Assembly: GCF_008122205.1 (NCBI RefSeq)
Contig: NZ_PHNJ01000017.1
Span: 47,629-111,628 of the forward strand
Source: Natronococcus pandeyae
GTDB lineage: Archaea > Halobacteriota > Halobacteria > Halobacteriales > Natrialbaceae
Reading direction: 5' to 3'
Length of the DNA: 64,000 nucleotides
The translations under genes and the position numbers were made by a program. Of this stretch, positions 37,406 through 43,732 are shown piece after piece; the first letter of the stretch is position 1; the number at the start of each line of letters is the position of its first letter. Under the pieces are notes generated by a model. It was not told the origin of the DNA and did no database searches. It worked only from the letters and a program-made list of their open reading frames with translations.

Positions 37406-37801
37406 TCAACTCGATCCATCAGGTATCGTTTCTTCGAGCACGGTCCTGATAGCAGTTGCCACCTCGTGAAACTCGTTCATGTTTAGCGGATCGGTCGTCA
37501 CGTAGACACCGTGTTCGCCGACGATAGTCCGGGTTACGTATCCCCACTCGAAGACGCGAATCGTGAACTCGTAGTCTCCGAGTTCGGAGTTGCCGTACGT
37601 CTGCTGTGACGTGAATCCGAGTCGTTCGTTCGCGACGAACCTATCGATGTCAGCGTCGCGTTCGAGATCGTCGCGCAAGTAGAGTTGCTCGTGATCATCG
37701 GCCGTGAAGTACGTGATGCTTCGAAGTTCATCGCCGATCGCAGTCCGACAGACGCTGACCAGTTCTTCTCCAAGGTCGTCAGTGGATACGGACGACGACA
37801 T
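37406..37801 (-). CDS. Haloarchaeal DUF7522-like protein
   Basis: 131 residues from MSSSVSTDDLGEELV (37801). Soluble alpha/beta pattern: LVSVCRTAIGDELRSITYFT, HEQLYLRDDLERD, EFTIRVFEWGYVTRTIVG, VYVTTDPLNMNEFHEVATAI. It resembles a family of short haloarchaeal proteins (DUF7522) by general pattern, but this name is from memory. Function unknown. Leftward gene with an AT-rich upstream gap (GGGGGATATATAACC near 37820) that likely holds its promoter. Confidence 0.72.
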   Translation of the reverse strand: MSSSVSTDDLGEELVSVCRTAIGDELRSITYFTADDHEQLYLRDDLERDADIDRFVANERLGFTSQQTYGNSELGDYEFTIRVFEWGYVTRTIVGEHGVYVTTDPLNMNEFHEVATAIRTVLEETIPDGSS

Positions 37802-38204
37802 GTGATCACATACCGTCGTGGGGGATATATAACCGGGAGGCGACTGCCGAGGGGTGGGTGAAGACGACGATCGAAAGTGGGAGTCGACCACACGAAGAGC
37901 GTGTCTTGGCGGGTGTTGTTGTCATGGATGTTCAGTAGTTTGTACGAACGGAGTGCCGGAAGCCGGCCGTGGAGTACCGCTGTGAGGATCCCGAGCCGTA
38001 CGAGGTCCGAACCAGTGACGAGTCGGCGGCCGAGACGGACGACCTTCGATCGATGCTCGAGTTTCGGATTCCGAAGTGAGGGTGGGACTCTCGGTTGCGA
38101 GCCAAAAGAGAGGATCGTCGGCGAGCCGTTCCGTCCACACCGGTGACTCTCGTCGCGAGCGACGCGTGTAAGCCTTTTTCGTGTCAGCCGGAGTCTACCA
38201 GGAC
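37802..38204. other. Intergenic region with a small gene scrap
   Basis: About 400 bp between divergent genes. The TATATAA at about 37824-37832 is a plausible promoter for the leftward gene. The only protein-like segment is at 37939-38079. No other gene seen. Confidence 0.4.
37939..38079 (+). pseudogene. Possible C-terminal gene fragment
   Basis: After a TAG at 37936, the frame reads FVRTECRKPAVEYRCEDPE then PYEVRTSDESAAETDDLR and ends SMLEFRIPK with TGA. Acidic balance and Cys placement look coding, but it lacks an ATG and is short. An internal GTG could start it. Identity unknown. Confidence 0.35.
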
Positions 38205-38681
38205 ATGTCAGTCGACGAACTGCAGGAGTACGGACTGGTCGAGATGGACGACAGAGAAGTTCAGGGCTTCCTGTCCAGCCAGAAGACGGGGGTACTCGGC
38301 CTCCCGGAGGAGAACGGTCCCTATCTCCTCCCGCTCTCGTTCGGGTACGATGGCGACAGCCGTCTCTACTTCACGTTCCTCCTCGGATCTACGAGTCGAA
38401 AAGAGACGCTGAGCGAGGACGCAGACGCCGCCAGCTTCCTCGTGTTCAAAGTCGATACGATGTACAACTGGGAGAGCGTCCTCCTATCCGGAACGATCGC
38501 GTCCGTCCCCGAATCGGAGTGGGACGACCTCGAGGAGATCCTGAGCGACGCGTGGCGCCCGAGCCTGTTCGAGACAGCCACCCTGTCCGGCGCAATCAAG
38601 GTCTACGAGTTCCGGATCGACGATCGAACCGGGATCAAACACCAGGGGCTACCACCCTCCTTCGAACCGGACAGCGAGTAG
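38205..38681 (+). CDS. Pyridoxamine 5'-phosphate oxidase-like flavin protein (paralog 4)
   Basis: 158 residues from MSVDELQEYGLVEMDD (38205); a GTG at 38181 would add eight residues. Core motifs: TGVLGLPEENGPYLLPLSFGYD, SFLVFKVDTMYNWESVLLSG and VYEFRIDDRTGIKHQGLPP. It differs from paralogs 1-3 in lacking the SLTVYEW strand and has an extra C-terminal segment, so it is the most divergent copy. Function unknown. Confidence 0.88.
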   Translation: MSVDELQEYGLVEMDDREVQGFLSSQKTGVLGLPEENGPYLLPLSFGYDGDSRLYFTFLLGSTSRKETLSEDADAASFLVFKVDTMYNWESVLLSGTIASVPESEWDDLEEILSDAWRPSLFETATLSGAIKVYEFRIDDRTGIKHQGLPPSFEPDSE

Positions 38682-39008
38682 TGTCGAGACGAAACCGAAC
38701 ACCCGACTTAGGTGACTCTCAGGACGGGAACGTTCGATCGGCGAACGACCCGCGCCGTCGCGCTCCCCAGCAACGGGCCGAAGCCAACCGATCGCCCGCG
38801 AGTGCCCACCGCGACGACGTGGGCACGCGTTCGGTAGTGCTCCCGACCCAGCGGGGCACGATCGTCACACGATCGTCGTCGCTGTCGACGACCCGTGGAC
38901 GGTATCTCCATTATCGGTAGCGATCTCGGAAAGTTGTGTCTGGATCGAATTCCCGGAAACTGGTTTTCGTGTTGGCGTATTATACTGGCAGGCAACGTAC
39001 CATCGGAC
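38682..39008. other. Intergenic region with USP scrap
   Basis: Contains the decayed USP tail 38708-38824 and about 180 bp of AT-moderate DNA (GTGTTGGCGTATTATACTGG near 38970) that likely includes the promoter of the USP gene at 39009. Confidence 0.45.
38708..38824 (-). pseudogene. Universal stress protein C-terminal fragment
   Basis: Reads AHVVAVGTRGRSVGFGPLL then GSATARVVRRSNVPVLRVT, with intact GTRG-x9-GS, and stops at 38710-38708. Just upstream another frame reads VPRWVGSTTERV, resembling the end of a different USP domain. The two pieces look joined by a deletion between tandem USP copies. Related to the end of the gene at 19092. Confidence 0.65.
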
Positions 39009-39434
39009 ATGAGCCAGCAAATCCTCGTACCGTACGACGGCTCGCCACCATCGAAGAAAGCGCTCGAGTACACCTTCGAAACGTTCCCTGATGCGAACGT
39101 AAGCGCGCTGTACGTCGTTCCAGCTCCCGAAGGGTACTGGGCCGCATTCGAGGATCCGGAAGAGCGGATTCCGAACGCCGACAAGGCCCAGGATAGAGGA
39201 CGCGACATCCTCGACGAAGCGACGGAGATCGCCGCCGAGCACGACCGCGAGCTCGATACCGGGTTCGAACTCGGCCAGCCGGATCACGTGATCGTCGAGA
39301 AAGCAGCGGACGAACAGTACGACACGATCGTCATCGGGAGCCACGGCCGGGAGGGGATCTCGCGAATCCTGCTCGGCAGCGTCGCCGAAAAAGTCGTCCG
39401 GCGATCGCCGACGCCCGTCGTCGTCGTCCGCTAA
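39009..39434 (+). CDS. Universal stress protein
   Basis: 141 residues, MSQQILVPYDGSPPSKKA, with complete GSHG-x9-GS. The ATG at 39009 is favoured over the upstream in-frame 38895 because the fold starts here. A paralog of the same subtype (LVP-x-GSP, long acidic helix ADKAQDRGRDILDEATEIAA) is the gene at 24873. First of two adjacent rightward USP genes. Confidence 0.94.
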   Translation: MSQQILVPYDGSPPSKKALEYTFETFPDANVSALYVVPAPEGYWAAFEDPEERIPNADKAQDRGRDILDEATEIAAEHDRELDTGFELGQPDHVIVEKAADEQYDTIVIGSHGREGISRILLGSVAEKVVRRSPTPVVVVR

Positions 39435-39508
39435 CCGCTCGCGAGGGCGATTCGACCGGTCAGAACAGCGGTACGCTTCGCCAACCAGTAGTCAATTCAC
39501 GATCGAAG

Positions 39509-39997
39509 ATGTCCGCAGACGATCACGCCGCCGACCCGATCCGAACGATTCTCGTCCCGACCGATGGGAGCGACGCCGCCGGCACGGCGCTCGAGCGAGC
39601 GCTCCAGTTCGCCGAACCCGACGACGCGACCGTTCACGTGCTCTCCGTCGTCGATACCACGACCAATCCGATGCGATTCGGCGTGGCGGAAGTCGCCGAA
39701 CTCGATCGAGCCACAGAAGAACTCGTCGACGAGATCGTCGACGCCTACGGCGACCGCGACGTCGAGATCCGCGGGGCGATCCGGCGCGGTCGGCCCGCCA
39801 GCACGATCCTCGCGTACGCCGAGGAGAACGAGATCGATCTCCTCGTCGTCGGACGGACGGGGCGTGACGGAGTGGCGGACGCGCTCCTCGGAAGCACTAC
39901 CGACCGCCTGGTCCGTCAGGCGTCGATCCCCGTGATCGTCGTCCCGGCGAGCGGGACCGTCGGCAACGAGAACCGGGAGATCCATTCTCGAGACTGA
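39509..39997 (+). CDS. Universal stress protein
   Basis: 162 residues. A short N-terminal extension (MSADDHAADPIR) precedes TILVPTDGSDAAGTALE. Motif GRTG-x9-GST is intact. C-terminal tail (SGTVGNENREIHSRD) exceeds the usual end by about 15 residues. Separated from the previous USP gene by about 75 bp and probably has its own promoter. Confidence 0.94.
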   Translation: MSADDHAADPIRTILVPTDGSDAAGTALERALQFAEPDDATVHVLSVVDTTTNPMRFGVAEVAELDRATEELVDEIVDAYGDRDVEIRGAIRRGRPASTILAYAEENEIDLLVVGRTGRDGVADALLGSTTDRLVRQASIPVIVVPASGTVGNENREIHSRD

Positions 39998-40179
39998 CCG
40001 ACGGTCCGTCGAGAAACCGCCCCGATGATCGAGAAACGGGACCGAAATCGACCAGTTCACAGCGTTCGAAACGCTGTATCGACACAGTCGATCGGACCGC
40101 CGACTTCGTTGGCACGCGAGTTGGCGTTCATACGTGGTGAAATCAACAGCCGTAAGCCGAGCTATCGACGAAACACAGT

Positions 40180-40980
40180 ATGATCGGGCAGGAACTCGGA
40201 CTGGTGGTTGCTGCAGGGGTGTTTACCGCGATCGTCTGCGGGTTCGGGACCCTGCCGTTCTTTTTCGTCGACGAGATCAGCGATCGGGTGACCGTCGCAC
40301 TGTGGGGACTCGCGGGCGGAATCATGCTGTTCGCGTCCGTGTTCGGATTCATCGTGGAAGGACTCGGAGAGGGGACGATCGCGCAGGTCAGTACCGGCCT
40401 CGTCGTCGGGATTGCGCTGGTCATCGTGGCTGATCACCTCATCAACGATTACGAGTTCCAGCCGCGGGAGATGCCCGACGCAGACTTCCGGAAACTCGTC
40501 CTGATCGTCGGCGTGCTGACCGTCCACAGCTTCCCCGAGGGGGTCGCACTCGGGGTCGCGTTCGCCGACCTCGGCGTCGAGGGCGATCTGATCCTCGGCG
40601 GACTCGCGATTCCAGCGCTCGCCGTCTTCATCACGATCGCAATCTCCATCCAGAACATCCCCGAAGGGTTGGCCGTCGCAATTCCGCTGCACACCTACGG
40701 CGTGCCGAACTGGAAGATCTTCGGCTGGGCCGTCTTCTCGAGTATTCCACAACCGATCGGTGCCGGAATCGCGTACGTGTTCGTCACGATCGCACGCGAG
40801 TTTCTGCCGTTCGGCTTCGGGTTCGCTGCCGGAGCGATGATCTACCTCGTCCTGCACGACATCTTCCCGGAAGCTCTCGATCACGGGTCGGAGCTCCCCG
40901 GCAGAGGGCGCCGCGAACTGGTGGTCGGAATCGGCTTCGGAATCGCGATTATGGTCCCTATCCTGCTTCTCACGGAGTAG
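40180..40980 (+). CDS. ZIP-family divalent metal transporter
   Basis: 266 residues with about eight helices. The ZIP metal path is visible in HSFPEGVALGVAF (about residues 113-125) and QNIPEGLAVAIPL (about 162-174), where His, Pro-Glu and Gln-Asn-Pro-Glu line the transport site. Likely takes up Zn2+, Fe2+ or Mn2+. Monocistronic; a perfect hairpin lies 40 bp downstream and may mark the transcript end. Confidence 0.94.
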   Translation: MIGQELGLVVAAGVFTAIVCGFGTLPFFFVDEISDRVTVALWGLAGGIMLFASVFGFIVEGLGEGTIAQVSTGLVVGIALVIVADHLINDYEFQPREMPDADFRKLVLIVGVLTVHSFPEGVALGVAFADLGVEGDLILGGLAIPALAVFITIAISIQNIPEGLAVAIPLHTYGVPNWKIFGWAVFSSIPQPIGAGIAYVFVTIAREFLPFGFGFAAGAMIYLVLHDIFPEALDHGSELPGRGRRELVVGIGFGIAIMVPILLLTE

Positions 40981-41299
40981 GGGGGCGAATCGTGACGCCG
41001 CGTCGCTTCTGATCGGCGAAGGTGACAGCGGGTCGCTGTCACCACGCCTACCTTTATTTCGACCGGGGGTGTATCTCGCAGCGTCTCGAACGCGAAACCC
41101 ACCGGACGCGTCGATCGAACCGCCTGACGACTCGGAGCCAGATGCCGATCACACCGCTCGAACCGGCGTGCTACTCGAGCCGGCGTGTTCGTTCTCACGT
41201 CCGCGCGTACTCGGCCGTACGCACTACGTCCGTACCGGTCGCCGTCCGATACGCGCTGGAACGGCAAGCGTCCGAACCCCACCGACGGAGGATCCCACC
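40981..41299. other. Intergenic region with hairpin and promoter
   Basis: About 320 bp holding the perfect hairpin 41021-41043 and a TTTATT box at 41053-41058, about 240 bp before the DUF2267 start. The DNA between box and start has open frames but none that looks like an N-terminal extension of the gene. Confidence 0.45.
41021..41043 (+). terminator. Perfect 10-bp hairpin
   Basis: GGTGACAGCG (41021-41030), loop GGT, then CGCTGTCACC (41034-41043) is an exact inverted repeat. It could end the ZIP transcript or serve as an operator for the box at 41053. There is no T-run after it. Confidence 0.6.
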
Positions 41300-41689
41300 A
41301 TGAACTACAAGGAATTCATCGGACAGGTCCAGCACAGACTCGAGTACGCACAGTTCGGCCAGGCCGTCCGGGCGACCCGGGCCGTCCTGACGACACTCGG
41401 TGAGCGACTCCAGGAGGGCGAAGCGACCGACCTCGCCAGCCCGCTCCCGATGGAGATCGACCGCTACCTGACCACGGCGGACCACGGACAGCGCTTCGAC
41501 TACCAGGAGTTCCTCGATCGGGTCGCCGACCGGGAAGGCGTCGACCGGCCGGACGCCAACTACCACGCCCAGCAACTCGTCGCACTCGTCGCCGAGATCG
41601 TTCCACCCGGAAACATCGAGAAAGCCCACAACGGCCTTCCCGAGGACTTCGACCCGCTTTTCGAACTCGCCGAGGCAGCCGAAGAGTGA
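41300..41689 (+). CDS. DUF2267 protein (paralog 2)
   Basis: 129 residues, MNYKEFIGQVQHRLEYAQ. Shares with the 8943 copy the motifs QVQHRLE, ATRAVLTTLGERLQEGEATDLA, LPMEIDRYL and QRFDYQEFLDRVAD. It lacks the acidic C-terminal tail of that copy. The stop overlaps the GTG start of the methyltransferase by four bases (GTGA), so the two are coupled. Confidence 0.9.
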   Translation: MNYKEFIGQVQHRLEYAQFGQAVRATRAVLTTLGERLQEGEATDLASPLPMEIDRYLTTADHGQRFDYQEFLDRVADREGVDRPDANYHAQQLVALVAEIVPPGNIEKAHNGLPEDFDPLFELAEAAEE

Positions 41690-42447
41690 CCGACGGACCC
41701 GCGCCGGGGACGGACAGCGAATCGGGCTTCCGACGCGCGGAGAGTGAGACGACGACCGGCGCGCCGCCGGGACCGATCACCCGCGTCCCCAGACCGAAAG
41801 AAGCCGCCCGCGACAGGTACGACGCGCTCAGTCGCTGGTACGACACGGTCGCCGACCCGTTCGAGGCGCCGGCGCGGACGACGGGACTCGAGTTGCTCGC
41901 CCCTGCGCCGGGCGAGCGCGTCCTCGACGTCGGCTGCGGAACCGGGACCGCCCTCGTCGCGATCGCTCGAGCCGTCGGAGCGAACGGGAGCGCCGTTGGG
42001 ACGGACGGAACCGCCGTCGGAATCGATCTCGCCGACGGGATGTGTCGCGCCTCGCGACGGGCGCTCGCCGACGCCGGCCTCGATCCCGGTACCGTGATCG
42101 CTGGTGACGGCTCGACCCTGCCGTTCAGGGACGACACCTTCGACGCCCTCTTCGCGAGTTTCGTCCTCGAACTCTTCGATACGCCCGAGCTCTCGGTCGT
42201 TCTCGAGGAGTGGAAACGCGTGCTCGCTCCGGACGGGCGACTCTGCGTCGTTTCGCTGTCCCGTCGGGGGGACGGTCCGACCACGTGGCTCTACGAGCGA
42301 CTCCACGATCTGGCGCCGGCGTCCCTCGACTGCCGGCCGATCTACGTCCGTGAGACGCTGCTCGAGACCGGATTCCAGATCGTCGAGACGCGGGACGAGT
42401 TCGTTTGGCGTCTGCCGGTCGAAATCGTCCGCTGCCGAGTGTCGTAG
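41686..42447 (+). CDS. Class I SAM-dependent methyltransferase
   Basis: 253 residues from GTG 41686. The SAM site VLDVGCGTGTALVAIAR is at about residues 78-94, followed by VGIDLADGMCRASRRA and later VLEEWKRVLAPDGRLCVVSLS, all standard for UbiE/COQ5-like enzymes. An N-terminal ~45-residue segment is disordered and Pro/Gly-rich. Overlaps DUF2267 by four bases. Target unknown; small-molecule or quinone-type substrate is plausible. Confidence 0.9.
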   Translation: MTDGPAPGTDSESGFRRAESETTTGAPPGPITRVPRPKEAARDRYDALSRWYDTVADPFEAPARTTGLELLAPAPGERVLDVGCGTGTALVAIARAVGANGSAVGTDGTAVGIDLADGMCRASRRALADAGLDPGTVIAGDGSTLPFRDDTFDALFASFVLELFDTPELSVVLEEWKRVLAPDGRLCVVSLSRRGDGPTTWLYERLHDLAPASLDCRPIYVRETLLETGFQIVETRDEFVWRLPVEIVRCRVS

Positions 42448-42461
42448 GATTCGGGAGCCGC

Positions 42462-43349
42462 TCAGTTGGACGCGGGAGCGCCGCGAACCAGGGTAACGGT
42501 CCGCTGCGACCGGCGGGCGACCCGTTCCGCGACCGATCCCGTGATTAGCCGGTCCGCGAGCGAGCGCCCGTGACTGCCCATGACGATCTGATCGTAGCCG
42601 TTCGCCTCGGCGAAGTCGACGATCTCCGCTGCCGGCTTTCCGGACACAGTCTCAGTAGCGATCGTCGGCCCGAGTTCGTCGGCCAGCGTCGCCGCCGACT
42701 CGAGAATTCCCTCGGCGCGTTCCTCGTGATCGCGTAGCACCGCCTCGAGGTAGGTCCCCTGAACCGCCTCCCGCGGACGATCGAACGGCAGTGTCAGGAC
42801 GTGAAGCGCAGTGTGTGAGGCGTCGGGGAACGTCTCGAGTGCGTACGCGAGCGCCGCTTCGGCCTGTTCCGACCCGTCGACCGGGACCAGAATCTTGCCG
42901 GGGAGTTCGCGGTCGCGAATCACCGTGGTCGTCTCGGGGACAATCGTCGTCGAAACCGGCGACCGACGCACGATCGCTTCGCTCACGTGTCCGAGAAACG
43001 GACGCGTGATGGGCGATTCGCCGTGACTCCCGAGCGAGACGTGATCGACATCGTTCTCCGTAATGGCCTCGAGAATCTCGGTGTGTGGCGTGCCGGTTCG
43101 ACGGACCGTCCGTAGCTCGCGATTGTGCTCGTCAGCGCGGTCGGCCGCGCTCTCGAGAACCCGCTCGGCGCGCTTTTGCGCGCGCTCTACCGGTGACTCG
43201 GGCGACCCGACGGTCGCGGCGTGATCGTGCGTGGGATCGACGACCGAGAGCGCGGTGAGTGACGCGTCGGGAAACGACGCGAGGCAGTACTCCAGACCGG
43301 CGAATCCGTGATCCGAGCCGTCGACTGGAACGAGGACGTGCTGTGGCAT
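42462..43349 (-). CDS. Tandem universal stress protein (two domains)
   Basis: 295 residues from MPQHVLVPVDGSDHG (43349). Domain 1 ends with GSHG-x9-GH, with His instead of Ser after the glycine (FLGHVSEAIVRR), which should change phosphate contact. Domain 2 (GKILVPVDGSEQAEAALAYA) has the normal GSHG-x9-GS. Convergent with the methyltransferase gene with a 14-bp gap. Confidence 0.93.
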   Translation of the reverse strand: MPQHVLVPVDGSDHGFAGLEYCLASFPDASLTALSVVDPTHDHAATVGSPESPVERAQKRAERVLESAADRADEHNRELRTVRRTGTPHTEILEAITENDVDHVSLGSHGESPITRPFLGHVSEAIVRRSPVSTTIVPETTTVIRDRELPGKILVPVDGSEQAEAALAYALETFPDASHTALHVLTLPFDRPREAVQGTYLEAVLRDHEERAEGILESAATLADELGPTIATETVSGKPAAEIVDFAEANGYDQIVMGSHGRSLADRLITGSVAERVARRSQRTVTLVRGAPASN

Positions 43350-43465
43350 GGTATCTTCTCCGTGGACGGTGGCGAGCGCTGACTCGCCCACTTCGGAGTG
43401 TTACGTATCACGTCGATTCGCATAAAGCCAGAAGGGGGATTCCGTCGCTTCGAGAGGAGCCGCGG

Positions 43466-43669
43466 TCACCGGGAGAGCGTCATGCGCACCCCCTCCACGA
43501 TGCCGAGAGCGTCGTCGGGAGTGAGAAGCGCGACGTCTCGAGATAGCGTGTTCGATCGCGGATCAGCCACAAACTCGACGTACTCTGCGCTGCAAGCCGA
43601 TACCGGGTTCGTGTCCCGCAGTTCGAGACCGGAGTTGGAACTGTCTGAAGAGTAAATTGAATTGATTTC
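43466..43669 (-). other. Short coding-like frame without start codon
   Basis: The minus frame reads SGLELRDTNPVSACSAEYVE and FVADPRSNTLSRDVALLTPD then DALGIVEGVRMTLSR, with natural protein balance over ~55 residues and a stop at 43466. No ATG, GTG or TTG precedes it in frame before the TAA at about 43670, so it is probably a 5'-truncated gene. Not recognised. Confidence 0.35.
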
Positions 43670-43687
43670 TTATACATAGATATCCGT

Positions 43688-43695
43688 TATTATAG
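43688..43695 (+). promoter_or_regulatory. Promoter box of the CHAT gene
   Basis: TTATTATA lies about 38-45 bp before ATG 43733 in an AT-rich patch. Archaeal TATA spacing would give a transcript with a short leader of about 12 bases. Confidence 0.5.
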
Positions 43696-43732
43696 AATAG
43701 TACATTTACCTTGCTGGTTCCTTACGTAGGTA

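Larger units (their letters stand above)
43350..43732. other. Intergenic region with composition change
   Basis: About 380 bp. The left part is GC-rich like the island; from about 43640 it becomes AT-rich (TTGAATTGATTTCTTATACATAGATATCC). A short coding-like minus-strand frame at 43466-43669 is listed separately. The promoter of the CHAT gene is at 43686-43695. Confidence 0.5.
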
